From contig DATDOE010000075.1 in assembly GCA_035293405.1 (NCBI GenBank), forward strand, positions 1 to 64,000: 64,000 bases of DNA, read 5' to 3'. Within the stretch, counting starts at the first letter, position 1; each line of letters starts with the position of its first letter. The translations under genes were made by a program, and so were the position numbers. This document shows, one piece after another, positions 9,501 through 17,888 of this stretch. The notes beneath the pieces are model-generated. The model searched no databases and had not been told where the DNA came from. It saw only the letters and a list, made by a program, of their open reading frames with translations. This stretch comes from Gp6-AA40 sp035293405 (GTDB taxonomy: Bacteria; Acidobacteriota; Vicinamibacteria; Vicinamibacterales; UBA2999).

Positions 9501-10411
9501 GCGACGCGGATCGCCGTCTCGCGGGCGCGGACGACCGATCGGGCGAGCAGCAGCGTGGCCACGTTGGCGCAGGCAATCAGCAGCAGCAGCCCGGCGCCGG
9601 TCAGCAAGGCCAGCAGCGTCGGGCGGATGTTGTTCAGCGGACTCTCGCGCAACCCATGGACGACCGCCGTATAGAACGGATGCCGCTCGGGATCTCTGGC
9701 GGCAATGTTGACCGCGACGCGTTTGGCATCGGCCGTGGCCTGCTCCAGCGAGACGCCGGGTTTGCGGCGGGCCCAGGCGAAGTAGATGCCGCTCCCCGGG
9801 TTCGGGTTGCTCGGCGACGGGTCGAGGGGAATCCACAGCTCGGTCTCGCCGCGTGTCATCGCGGTGCCGGCCACCGGCATGCGGAACCCCGGCCGCATCA
9901 CACCGCTCACCGTGTAGCTCTGGCCGTCGAGCGTGATCGCGGTGCCGATGATGTCCGGCCGGCCGCCAAGGCGCCGCCACAGCGAGCTCGAGATGACGGC
10001 GCTCGTGTCGTCGGCGAACCATTGTCCGAGCATCGGCGCGCCGAGCTGGCGGGCGAGCGACGGCGTCACTGTGGCACCCGGAACGAATTGCGGCTCGCCG
10101 GGCGACGTCAGGTTGTAGCCCCCGGGCTGGAACCAGCCAAAGACATCGAAGCTCGTCGTCTGCCGCTGATAGTCCTGCAGGTCGGGCACCGAGCTCGACA
10201 TGAACGTGCCCGGCTCCGTCGTCCTCGCGCCGTACAGCGCCACGTAGCGGTCGCCCTCGGGGTAGGGCAGCGGTCGCAGGATCACCCCGTTGATCACGGT
10301 GAAGATCGCCGTCGTCGAGCCGATGCCGACGGCAAACGCGACCACCGCGAGCAGGGCGACGCCGGGCGCCGTTTTCCACGAGGCCCAGGCTTGGGAGAAG
10401 GCCGATAGCAC
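6600..10411 (-). CDS. ADOP (MacB/FtsX) permease fused to GAF and SpoIIE-type phosphatase domains, frameshifted
   Basis: Reading from the GTG at 10411, the product begins as an ADOP family protein: a MacB-type first membrane segment (GIGSTTAIFTVINGVILRPL), a periplasmic domain and an FtsX helix bundle with the CANVATLLLARS motif. Near 9020-9045 the frame shifts by one base; the second half resumes in the neighbouring frame with a second periplasmic domain and FtsX bundle (LGIYGVVSYFVRQRT, MALGA). It then continues without a stop into a GAF-like segment (about 7400-7860) and a SpoIIE/PP2C-like phosphatase domain with RIGGDYYDF and LADVSGKGVAAAL near 7170-7240. The fusion suggests a membrane sensor controlling a phosphatase output. 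No separate ATPase is adjacent. The frameshift may be real or an assembly error. Confidence 0.8.
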
Positions 10412-10785
10412 GTCGCCGTGACTTTAGCGCGGAGTCGCACGGCATTCCAAACCGGCGCCTCCATGCCAGACCGCACGATCTAGATCTCATTCTTGCTCTC
10501 GTTCGCCTGTCACCGAGATTGTCACCGTGGCGAGCCAAGAGCACGAAACTCCAGCCAACGCCGGCCACGTTGAACTTGAGTGGTCTCTTATACCTCGTCG
10601 AGTACCGCCAGGGTATCTCGGAGGAATACAACTCGTTCGACGGCATCGTCGAGTGGCAGCGCACGCAGCTCGTCAGCACGTTCTCACACGTGCGTGAGGT
10701 GTTCTGCATAGCCTCCCGGATACGACGCGTCTCTGGCGATGACCTGGGCTGCCCCCGGACGTGTGTCAGGCGACACGTTGGGTCC
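10412..10785. other. Intergenic stretch with repeat A copy 2
   Basis: Apart from the dispersed repeat at 10504-10585, no gene or regulatory signal is recognisable between the permease start and the phosphopantetheinyl transferase stop. Confidence 0.4.
10504..10585. repeat. Dispersed repeat A, copy 2
   Basis: Starts CGCCTGTCACCGAGATTGTC and matches 1611-1692 at about 90 %, in the same orientation. Confidence 0.7.
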
Positions 10786-11571
10786 TCAAAGTGAGCGGAG
10801 CAGATGAATACCCGATGGTCCTGGGCCATTCCAGTCATGGAATGACACACGATGCCGCGGGGCGTTTCGCTCACGACGGATGGCGACGCTGAGGCGGACA
10901 TCCGGGAGGGCCGCCGCAAGCCAGAATTGCCAGCCACTGCCGCCGTCGTGGGGTACGAACCGCAAGCAATGTGCGTCATCCAGGGCGAACGCGAACGAAT
11001 CGAGCGCCAGTGAGAGACCGATGCCGATCGCTTTGATGTACGACTCCTTGAGCGTCCACAGCTCGATAAAGCGGGCCTTGTACTCGTCGGCAGAGCAGGC
11101 CTCGAGCAGCGCGACTTCGGCGGCTGCAAAGTGCCGCGTCGCGATGTCAGGCGCTGCCGCGACGCGACTGTAGCGCTCCACGTCGATACCGACGGCGGCG
11201 TGGCGGGTGATTGCGCAGGCCACGAATTCGTGGGTGTGAGAGATGTTAAAGAGGAGCGGCGGTGTCCCCGCTTGGGACGGCACGATCGACGGCTTCCCGT
11301 GGCTGGTGACTTCGAATCGCCAGCCAGATGGGTCGACGGCGCCGTACACCGAGAGCGCCGCGCGCAGCAACCCGTGCGCGGCGGAAAAATCACGTCGGTC
11401 ACGATCGAAGCGCAGGCGATCGCGTCGTGACTGTTCGCTGGAATCAAGAAACCTGTCGAGCGCGTGCAGTTGTTCGGCGGATAGCGCGTCCGTGCGGCAG
11501 ACCCAGACGGCGACCTCGTCATCGCCGAGGGTGCGGGCGCCAAACGGGGGTATCTCCGGCGGTGAGTGCAT
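10786..11571 (-). CDS. 4'-phosphopantetheinyl transferase (Sfp/HetI-like)
   Basis: The enzyme transfers the phosphopantetheine arm of CoA onto the serine of carrier proteins. The 261-residue length and motifs fit the Sfp/HetI group: FNISHTHEFVA, the magnesium-binding GIDVER, and the signature ELWTLKESYIKAIGIGL. The C-terminal half diverges as usual for the family. No polyketide, nonribosomal peptide or fatty-acid synthase gene is adjacent, so its carrier protein must be encoded elsewhere. The ATG at 11571 has no outstanding ribosome site. Confidence 0.92.
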   Translation of the reverse strand: MHSPPEIPPFGARTLGDDEVAVWVCRTDALSAEQLHALDRFLDSSEQSRRDRLRFDRDRRDFSAAHGLLRAALSVYGAVDPSGWRFEVTSHGKPSIVPSQAGTPPLLFNISHTHEFVACAITRHAAVGIDVERYSRVAAAPDIATRHFAAAEVALLEACSADEYKARFIELWTLKESYIKAIGIGLSLALDSFAFALDDAHCLRFVPHDGGSGWQFWLAAALPDVRLSVAIRRERNAPRHRVSFHDWNGPGPSGIHLLRSL

Positions 11572-11722
11572 GACGCAAATGAATTCGCAGTCCGGCGTGA
11601 CGCAGTTGGCGCGGCCGACCGGTCATTTTAGAATAGTCAGCATCGCCTGAGCGGGGCAGTCGATGTTGGGGCTGGTGTCCAAACAACGCCACCAATGTCA
11701 TTGGTGACGTCCCGTAACTCTC

Positions 11723-12016
11723 TTATGGCATCACGTCTGTCTCGAGCCAAAGGGTTGCGAAAGCCTGGCTGTCGCCCAGGCAATACCAAATTGCACTTTC
11801 TCGCATGTGGTGTATCAGGCGCCATTCGCGCTGCTGGTAGAAAGCGAGTGGGCTGTGATCGAAGTAAGAGTCGGTCTCTTGGAAGAGGCTGAGCATCATG
11901 TCGATAAAGCCGACGAGGCTCAATGCGGGCTCCCGGTCCGTATTGAATAACTCAAACAGTTCACGCCGCTGCGCAACAGAGAGCCTGATCTCCTCACCTC
12001 CTGTAAAGGCTCCCAA
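11723..12016 (-). pseudogene. Fragment of an unidentified protein, possibly frameshifted
   Basis: A 97-residue frame contains SLVGFIDMMLSLFQETDSYF and LAFYQQREWRLIHHM. A Phe-Tyr...Arg-Glu-Trp-Arg segment recalls DUF2971/AbiGi-type proteins, but only weakly. Near 11750 the protein-like reading continues in another frame (DAIRELRDVTNDIGGVV, down to about 11640), so the original gene probably ran to about 11640 and has lost a base. The N-terminal part is missing. The rest of 11572-12134 shows nothing else. Confidence 0.35.
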
Positions 12017-12134
12017 CCGGACTCAACTCCCAAGTCGGATCTTCATCTCTGAATCGTGATGTGGCGGGCAGATTGACAGCACAGTTTAGGGGCAACTAGT
12101 ATCTAGAGTTTGCAACTACAGGAACGAGGATCGA

Positions 12135-12416
12135 ATGGCCATTGACATCAACACCCTCGCGCGGCTTGGAGCTGCCGCACGGGTGCAGCAGCTTCTGCAA
12201 GAAATCGCCGAGCTCAAGAAGAAGTTCCCGAGCCTGGCGAAAGGCGGCGGCGGTAGCCGGGCCGCGAAGGCTACTGACGGCGGCGCGGTAAATTCCAACA
12301 GGAAGCGGCGCAAACGCTTTGAGATGACTGCCGCACAGAAGAAGGCGGTCAGCGTTCGGATGAGAAAATATTGGGCTGGAAGGCGCGCTCAGAAAGCGAA
12401 GGCGGCTGCCAGGTAG
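12135..12416 (+). CDS. Small basic protein with N-terminal helix, function unknown
   Basis: This is a 93-residue protein with an amphipathic N-terminal helix (RVQQLLQEIAELKKKFPSL), a Gly/Ser linker and a strongly basic C-terminus with RRKRFEMTAAQKKAVSVRM and KYWAGRRAQKAKA. Small proteins of this layout are common in soil bacteria and look like nucleic-acid binding proteins. The layout suggests dimerisation through the helix and DNA binding through the tail; this is inference. AGGAACGAGG lies upstream of the ATG. It is monocistronic. Confidence 0.7.
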   Translation: MAIDINTLARLGAAARVQQLLQEIAELKKKFPSLAKGGGGSRAAKATDGGAVNSNRKRRKRFEMTAAQKKAVSVRMRKYWAGRRAQKAKAAAR

Positions 12417-12999
12417 CCTGATGTCAAGCCTCGGTCAACTCCGCCGCGCAACCAGCTTGACCCTCGCAACCCAATTCAGACTGAATCGTGTTGGCGCGTG
12501 ACTGGGCGCCGTCAGAGCGCGGCAGAGTCAGTGGTATTGGGCGTCAATGGTATTTGGCATGGCCGTACGGGCGACTATCGGTCTTCCACTGGCTCGACGC
12601 CGACCGACGCCTTCTGTGCCAGTGCTGAGATGAGCTCGACCGAAGGTCGAGCTCCGGGTAGACTCGATAGATTGCCTGCAATTCTGTTTGGATGTCCCGT
12701 ATTCTTGCCTCGGCAGCTCGTAGCGAGCGCCACCGACTAATAGTCGCCATGTCAACTCCGAAGTCTCCAGCGTTCAGCGGGCCATTTCAGGAAGGTTCAG
12801 ACGCAAGAGAACCCACTCTGAACTAACGACAAACGGCATCACTTCGAACAACTCCAATGAGCCGGCCGCCAGCCGGGCGTCCTGCATGGCGCCCGCTCAC
12901 GGTGCGGCTTCACGGAGAACGTGTGATGACGCGTAAGAAATTACACTCGTGACCACGCGCGGCGCCGCGGGACGCGCTATGCTCAAGGAATCAGAGGTA
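12417..12999. other. Intergenic stretch containing one doubtful small minus-strand gene
   Basis: Apart from the possible gene at 12544-12750, no signal is recognised. GTG 12949 and ATG 12979 are alternative upstream starts for the malonyl-CoA decarboxylase and would extend it into this stretch. Confidence 0.35.
12544..12750 (-). CDS. Possible small helical/basic protein
   Basis: A 68-residue minus-strand frame starts with RSLRAAEARIRDIQTELQAI and YRVYPELD, then becomes Arg/Ser/His-rich. The order helix, x-P-x-L, basic tail matches the protein at 12135, so it may be a decayed or divergent relative. No good ribosome site is seen and the tail is atypical. Confidence 0.3.
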   Translation of the reverse strand: MATISRWRSLRAAEARIRDIQTELQAIYRVYPELDLRSSSSQHWHRRRRSASSQWKTDSRPYGHAKYH

Positions 13000-14406
13000 A
13001 TGAGCCAACCGGATCGCACGAACCGCAAGGGCAGACACGCTGCTCAGGCGTCGGAGTCACCGTGGTCCGGTGCAAGGCCGTCACTCCGGCGAATGCTGCG
13101 CTCACTGGTCCGTCCGAACGATTCCCGTCACTCAGACCCCTTGCGTGACGCGCGGCATCTCATCGGGTTGTGCACGTCGCTGTTGTCGGAGACAGGCGAA
13201 CCGTCGGGAGCGCGACTGGCAACCGAGGTCCTGCGAGTCTACGAAGCGCTCGAGGGCCCGGCGCGAGACGCATTCTTCGACCTGCTCGTCAGCGAGTTCT
13301 CGCCGAACCCCGTCGAGGTCGGACGCGCAACCGACGCCTACCGCATCGAGCCGTCGCAGGCGAACCTCGTTCGTGTGCAGGCCGCCGTCGAGCCGCCGAG
13401 GCAGGAGCTGTTTCGCCGGTTCAATCTGGCCCAGGGCGGCACGGCAGTGCTCGTTCGCATGCGGGCGCACGCGCTCAACGCACTCGATGCCCATCCCGAG
13501 TGGGTCGGCGTCGATGCCGATCTCAGGCACCTCTTCCGGTCCTGGTTCAACCGTGGCTTTCTGTTCTTGCAACGCATCGACTGGCGCACGTCCGCGTTGG
13601 TGCTCGAACGGCTCATCGCGTACGAGGCCGTCCATCAAATCCAGGGCTGGCGCGACCTCCGGCGTCGCCTCGAGGCCGACCGCCGCTGCTACGCGTTCTT
13701 TCATCCCGCGTTGCCCGACGAGCCGCTGATCTTCATCGAGGTGGCGCTCGCTCCCGGGATGCTGGCGAAGGTGCAGCCGCTGCTGGATCCTGCGGCGCCG
13801 GTCATGGATCCCGCCAGAGCCGAGTGCGCGGTGTTCTACTCGATTACGAATTGCCAGGAAGGTCTGCGTGGTGTCTCATTCGGCAGTTCTCTGATCAAAC
13901 AGGTGGCGGAGGAGCTCGGCAGGGAGTTCCCGCGGTTGAGGACATTCTCCACGCTCTCGCCCGTCCCAGGTTTCGGGGAATGGCTGGCAAACGGAGACCA
14001 CCCCCTGACGGTGCCCGAACATCACTCGACGATCCGGACGATCGTCGACATGCTGCGAGGGCATCACGTGCCCGAGCCGCCGATCGCTCCGGCCATCCAG
14101 ACCGAGCTCAGTCGCCTGTGCGCGTACTACCTGATGCACGCGAAGCGCGGCAAAGCTCCGCTCGATCCTGTGGCCCGGTTCCACCTGGCCAACGGCGCCC
14201 GACTCGAACGACTCAATTGGATGGGCGATACCTCGCCGACAGGCCTGTCCCGCTCCCTCGGGTTCACCGTGAACTACGTGTATCGGCTCGCGGATATCGA
14301 GCGGAATCACGGGGCGTACGCGACGGCTCATACCATCATCGCGTCGAGCAGCCTTCAGCGTTTGGCGAGATCGCGGCCACGCACAAGCAAATCGCGCACG
14401 CCCTAG
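13000..14406 (+). CDS. Malonyl-CoA decarboxylase
   Basis: Malonyl-CoA decarboxylase converts malonyl-CoA to acetyl-CoA and CO2, recycling malonate or limiting malonyl-CoA levels. The product of about 468 residues has the family's N-terminal helical domain and a C-terminal acyltransferase-like domain with PLIFIEVAL, YSITNCQEGLRGVSFG, FSTLSPVPGF and HLANGARLERLNWMGD. The Ser and His in the last blocks are conserved in the family. I chose ATG 13000, preceded by AAGGA and AGAGG; upstream GTG 12949 or ATG 12979 are possible. Its stop overlaps that of the convergent DUF6282 gene by four bases. The C-terminal tail is Arg/Ser-rich. Confidence 0.92.
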   Translation: MSQPDRTNRKGRHAAQASESPWSGARPSLRRMLRSLVRPNDSRHSDPLRDARHLIGLCTSLLSETGEPSGARLATEVLRVYEALEGPARDAFFDLLVSEFSPNPVEVGRATDAYRIEPSQANLVRVQAAVEPPRQELFRRFNLAQGGTAVLVRMRAHALNALDAHPEWVGVDADLRHLFRSWFNRGFLFLQRIDWRTSALVLERLIAYEAVHQIQGWRDLRRRLEADRRCYAFFHPALPDEPLIFIEVALAPGMLAKVQPLLDPAAPVMDPARAECAVFYSITNCQEGLRGVSFGSSLIKQVAEELGREFPRLRTFSTLSPVPGFGEWLANGDHPLTVPEHHSTIRTIVDMLRGHHVPEPPIAPAIQTELSRLCAYYLMHAKRGKAPLDPVARFHLANGARLERLNWMGDTSPTGLSRSLGFTVNYVYRLADIERNHGAYATAHTIIASSSLQRLARSRPRTSKSRTP

Positions 14407-15553
14407 TTCGTGCCGGCCGGCGGCGTGATCCCGAGAATCTTCGCCGGATTGATCTTGAACAGCAGGTCGAGCTCGCGTTCGGTGAACCCGTTCGCGCGCA
14501 GGACCTTCGCGCAGTTCGCCAGCGCATCAGGCTGCCAGTTCGAGTTGAGCTGTCCAGTGTCGCTCGACACGAATGCGTGTTCCACGCCGGCCGCACGGAT
14601 CCCTTCCACGTGGTTCTTCACCACCTCGGGCCTGGCGTTCGGGTTGCCGAACTGCGATGTGAACTCGGCGTAGATCTCGGGGCCCATCGCGACCGTCTCT
14701 GTGATCTCCGCCGCGGTCATGTCCACGATGTCGAGCAGCGGGTGCGTGATGATGATGTGCTTCACGCCCACGCGCACGGCCTCCTTCACTATCAGTCTCA
14801 CCTCGGGCGGCGAGTTATGGCCCGTTGCCAGAATCAGATCGCCGTTGCTGTCGCGGGTCTTGGCCTTGGCGATGATCGCGAGGGCGTCTTTGACCTCCGG
14901 CAGCAGCTCTCCGCCGTCGGGGCACGGCTTCGGATAGTTGATCCAGAAGGGGAGGCCCTTACACTGCGCCACCGCGACGTACGCCGGCGGCCGTCGCGGC
15001 AGCTTGTGGATACTGTTCTCCGAGTCCCAGCTTGGCATCCAGACGATGCGGCCCCACCCGCCCTTCATCTCCGCGCCATGTGGGTGATGGCCCACGAATT
15101 GACCTTGGTGCCGGTCGTGAGGTTCGAGCCCATACCTCCGAAGAACTCCATCTCGGGATGGAGCTTCCGCAGGTAGTACGCCAGCCCCGCGGTCTGATCG
15201 AGGTGCCCTTTGATCACGAAGCCGCGCATGCCCGAGGCCTTGGCTCGCGTGTACAGGTCGAGCGCGTCGATGGAACGGGCGGCCTGGCCATAGCTGGGCC
15301 CGGAGCTGTCCGGATCCTGGTGCGCGTGCATGTCGATCGCCCCGCGCAGCGCCGGATCCTGGGGCGCCGGGTCGTTCAGCGAGTAGTTCGCGCGCCCACG
15401 TCCTGCGGGGGCGCCGCCCTGCCCACGACCCGGCCCTTCGCCGCGCTCCTGCGCGGTGCCGTTCTGGGTCGTGCCCGCCGCCACAGCCAGAAGCGCTGCG
15501 GCCACACACACGAACAGGTGTCGCACCCGGCCGGCTGATGTTGGTTTCATCAA
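14403..15553 (-). CDS. DUF6282-like amidohydrolase-superfamily exported protein, frameshifted
   Basis: The N-terminal half (15553 down to about 15075) has a signal peptide, a Gly/Arg-rich linker and RGAIDMHAHQDPD, the metal-binding H-x-H of amidohydrolases, followed by GFVIKGHLDQT. The reading then moves to another frame at a CGCG run near 15072 and continues with WGRIVWMPSWDSEN, LILATGHNSP, HIIITHPLLDI and AFVSSDTGQLNSN to a stop at 14403. The layout fits DUF6282 family hydrolases. One dinucleotide insertion (or one-base loss) would restore the gene. GGGAGA lies upstream of the ATG. It lies downstream of a truncated TonB receptor, suggesting an old uptake/hydrolase operon. Confidence 0.72.
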
Positions 15554-15576
15554 TGTCTCCCTTTCCCCCTCAGGTC

Positions 15577-15601
15577 GGGCGGGCCTCAGCGAGACCCGCC
15601 C
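15577..15601 (-). other. Intercistronic hairpin
   Basis: GGGCGGG (15577-15583) pairs with CCCGCCC (15595-15601), with CTC/GAG extending the stem across one mismatch. It lies between the truncated receptor and the amidohydrolase start. No T-run follows, so it is more likely an RNA-stability or attenuation element than a terminator. Confidence 0.4.
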
Positions 15602-15652
15602 TGAGAATTCAAATCGCGAACCGGCGTCAAGCCGGTTTGCCAGATACTGCCT

Positions 15653-15696
15653 CGACTTCTAGCGAGATCCTGCGGCAGCGTGCTCGCTAGAAGTCG
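15653..15696 (-). other. Long inverted repeat overlapping the stop of the truncated receptor
   Basis: CGACTTCTAGCGAG (15653-15666) and CTCGCTAGAAGTCG (15683-15696) are perfect 14-bp arms around a 16-base spacer that itself contains CTGC/GCAG. One arm covers the last codons and stop of the receptor fragment. Confidence 0.6.
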
Positions 15697-16172
15697 ATCT
15701 GCGCGCTGAACTTCACGAGACGCCCGTCGAGTACCTGCGTCGGCTGTCCCCATCGCGCGTTGTATGTGCCGAAAAGCGTGACTGGCGTGTTGACGTTGAA
15801 GAGGTTGTAGGCGTCCGCGTTCAACTGGATCCGCTGCGTGCCCAGCCGGAGGATCTTGGTGCCTCGCAGGTCGAACTGGTTGATGCGGGGCCCGAAGACC
15901 GATAGCGGTTTCACCATCGGGATGACGACCGTGGTGAGGCCCCCGGACAGCGGCCGTCCGAGCGAGGGCTGGATCTCGGCCAGCGTGAACGTCCGGTTGG
16001 CGGAGTAGTTCGCCCCGGGATTGCTCTGAACGACGGCCGCGACCTGGATCCCGTACGGGAACGTGTAGGAGCCGTTGATCTTCACCCGGCTCTGATACGG
16101 CACCTCCACCTTGCAGTTGAACAGCTGCTGCGGTGAATCGACGACGTAGCACGTGTCGGTGCCAACGAGGTC
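15687..16172 (-). pseudogene. TonB-dependent receptor, C-terminal fragment
   Basis: About 160 residues remain, covering the last beta strands of an Oar-like outer-membrane receptor: QSRVKINGSYTFPYG, the RLGTQRIQLNADAYNLFN strand pair, and the terminal VKFSAQIDF ending in Phe, the outer-membrane assembly signal. The frame is open up to about 16172, where homology ends at the response-regulator start region. It parallels the C-terminus of the complete receptor at 18707-21802, and both share TCTGGCAAACCGGCTTG just after the stop (15644-15628 here on the minus strand, 21805-21821 there). It was therefore a paralogous receptor truncated by a rearrangement. Confidence 0.85.
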
Positions 16173-16177
16173 TGCAG

Positions 16178-16858
16178 ATGTCCAAGCGCATTCTCATCGT
16201 CGAAGACGACAAGGCCATCGCCAGGCTACTCCACGACAACCTGGAGTACGAAGGGTTCGTGGTCGAAACGTGCGACGACGGCCATCATGCGCTCGGGTCG
16301 GTGAAGCGGTTCACGCCAGATCTGCTCCTCCTCGACCTGATGCTTCCGCACGGCGCCGACGGGTTCGAGATCTGCCGGGCGCTCAACGAGAGTCCGACGC
16401 GCGTTCCGGTGATCATCCTGTCGGCCCGCGGGCTGAAGGAGGATCGCATCCGGGGACTGACCCTCGGCGCCGACGACTACGTGACGAAGCCCTTCGCCCT
16501 CGACGAACTGCTGGCGCGGGTGCACGCGGTCCTGCGCCGGACCAAGCCGCCCATCGACCAGCTGCGGCTCGGCAACACGGTCATCGACTTCAGACGGCTG
16601 GAGGCGTACTGCGGCGCGAAGCGTGTGGAGCTGACCGACCGGGAGTTCGAGATCCTGCACTGCCTCGCCGAACGGGCCGGCCACGTGGTGACGCGGGACG
16701 AGCTGCTCCACCTGGTCTGGGGCTACTCGGACGCGCCGCTCACGCGCACCGTGGACAACTTCATCTTCCGGCTTCGCCACAAGCTGGAGCCCGATCCCCG
16801 CCATCCCACCTACATCCGCAAGGCGTACGGCGACGGATACCGGCTGATCACTGGATGA
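16178..16858 (+). CDS. OmpR/PhoB-type response regulator
   Basis: This 226-residue regulator has a receiver domain (acidic pair ILIVEDDKA, phosphoacceptor Asp53 in LLLLDLMLP, conserved Lys in YVTKPFA) and a winged-helix DNA-binding domain (LTDREFEILHCL, RTVDNFIFRLRHKLE, YGDGYRL). No histidine kinase lies beside it, so it is an orphan or its partner was lost in the rearrangement. The ATG at 16178 lies about six bases from the end of the receptor fragment, leaving little room for a native promoter. Its sequence from residue 106 onward is duplicated at 17923-18298. Confidence 0.9.
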   Translation: MSKRILIVEDDKAIARLLHDNLEYEGFVVETCDDGHHALGSVKRFTPDLLLLDLMLPHGADGFEICRALNESPTRVPVIILSARGLKEDRIRGLTLGADDYVTKPFALDELLARVHAVLRRTKPPIDQLRLGNTVIDFRRLEAYCGAKRVELTDREFEILHCLAERAGHVVTRDELLHLVWGYSDAPLTRTVDNFIFRLRHKLEPDPRHPTYIRKAYGDGYRLITG

Positions 16859-16868
16859 TCACCTCGTC
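16493..16868. repeat. 376-bp direct repeat, copy 1 (regulator C-terminal half)
   Basis: Matches 17923-18298 at a constant offset of 1,430 bases with three differences seen (about 99 % identity). It starts TTCGCCCTCGACGAACTG and ends ten bases after the regulator stop. Confidence 0.95.
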
Positions 16869-17207
16869 GGCGCGAGACAACGCAGATCATTGGACCAGTC
16901 AAGGCTCACACGACGGCCATGACGCGAGCGCGGGCTGATCAGCGCGTCGCGATGGTCGATGTCGCGTGCGTCAGCGTGGCGCGGGTTGCTGGAGCGGCCT
17001 GACGTGCGCGTGATCGCGCCAGGCGACACGCAGGGCCGCCAGCGCCGGGCCGCCCGCGGCGATCCATTGCTGTCGAAGGGAGCAGAAGGGATCGCATAAC
17101 GGGTCTTCCGTCAATCTCCACCACTCACCCCCGCTTTATGCGGATTATCCTCTCGGCGACACGTTGTTTTGACTTGAACAGACTCATGGAGCCGACTCGA
17201 CGTGTCG
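16869..17207. other. Intergenic stretch after the response regulator
   Basis: No convincing gene, hairpin or repeat is seen between the end of repeat copy 1 and the antitoxin stop. Confidence 0.4.
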
Positions 17208-17531
17208 TTAGCTGGCTGCGCGGAGCGACAACTCGAAGTGAAGCCCTTCGGCTCTCTGGAGGTGGTGGATGACCTCGAAGAGATTGCGGGCTTGAGGGTT
17301 ACCGCTTGGACTGAGCATGCGCATCAAGCTCTTGGCCGGCCGTTTTGTTCGGCGACTCAGCTCCTCGAACCCAATCGTCGCGTTGATATAGTCGCGAAGT
17401 ACTGCCTTCCCGGTGTCGAGATCCCCGGCGAGAAGGCACTCGACGCCTTCACGCAGAAGCTCCTTTCTGTACTTGCGGTCCGCTCGAAGGCGCGCTTGCA
17501 CCGTTTCCTTGAACTCTCGCGTCAGCGGCAT
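17208..17531 (-). CDS. HigA-like antitoxin (helix-turn-helix)
   Basis: This is a 107-residue protein with DYINATIGFEELSRRTKRPA followed by SLMRMLSPSGNPQARNLFEV, the helix-turn-helix of XRE/HigA-like antitoxins that act on operons encoding RelE-type toxins. The ATG at 17531 is preceded by GGAG and lies one base after the toxin stop, so the pair is cotranscribed in the toxin-first HigBA order. It should neutralise the toxin and repress the operon through the palindrome at 17867-17888. The pair sits exactly between the two copies of a 376-bp direct repeat. Confidence 0.85.
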   Translation of the reverse strand: MPLTREFKETVQARLRADRKYRKELLREGVECLLAGDLDTGKAVLRDYINATIGFEELSRRTKRPAKSLMRMLSPSGNPQARNLFEVIHHLQRAEGLHFELSLRAAS

Positions 17532-17532
17532 C

Positions 17533-17862
17533 TCATTTCTCCTCAGTCTTGCGCTTCTTGTAGTCGGCCCATCGGCCGTGGGCGGTCGCGATGTCGCGGT
17601 CCTGGCGCTTCTTCGTCCCACCGCCGAGCAGGATGACAACAGCATCGCCGTCTTTGCCAAAGTAGACGCGATACCCTGGTCCGAAATCGATTCGGTACTC
17701 GAATACGCCGCCACCCACGCCCTTGACGTTTGAGAACTTCCCCAACTCCAGCCGTCGAAGCGCCGTCGTCACTTTTGCGGCTGCTGCGGCGTCCACACTC
17801 CGAAACCAAGCCGCAACTGGACTCGATCCTGCACGGTCGAGATATTCGAGAACCGTCAACAT
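17533..17862 (-). CDS. RelE/HigB-family toxin
   Basis: This is a 109-residue protein of the RelE/ParE superfamily, type II toxins that are usually ribosome-dependent mRNA interferases. Visible family features are LDRAGSSPVAAWFRSVDA at the N-terminus, GGGVFEYRIDFGPGYRVYFG in the central sheet, and LLGGGTKKRQDRDIATA near the C-terminus, which matches the small HigB-like 'addiction module killer protein' group. It is the first gene of the operon, starting at ATG 17862 beside the inverted-repeat operator. Confidence 0.9.
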   Translation of the reverse strand: MLTVLEYLDRAGSSPVAAWFRSVDAAAAAKVTTALRRLELGKFSNVKGVGGGVFEYRIDFGPGYRVYFGKDGDAVVILLGGGTKKRQDRDIATAHGRWADYKKRKTEEK

Positions 17863-17866
17863 CTAT

Positions 17867-17888
17867 ATGGTAACATGAACGTTACCAT
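17867..17888. promoter_or_regulatory. Inverted-repeat operator of the toxin-antitoxin operon
   Basis: ATGGTAAC (17867-17874) and GTTACCAT (17881-17888) form a perfect 8-bp inverted repeat with a 6-base spacer, immediately upstream of the toxin ATG. Autoregulatory antitoxins bind such palindromes. The downstream arm also carries the ATG of the partial regulator frame on the other strand. Confidence 0.7.

Noticed and set aside
6600..11543. A single 1,647-residue minus-strand protein
   Set aside because: Upstream of about 9030 this frame is only the shadow of the permease N-terminal half and of the phosphopantetheinyl transferase; the real permease start is in another frame at 10411.
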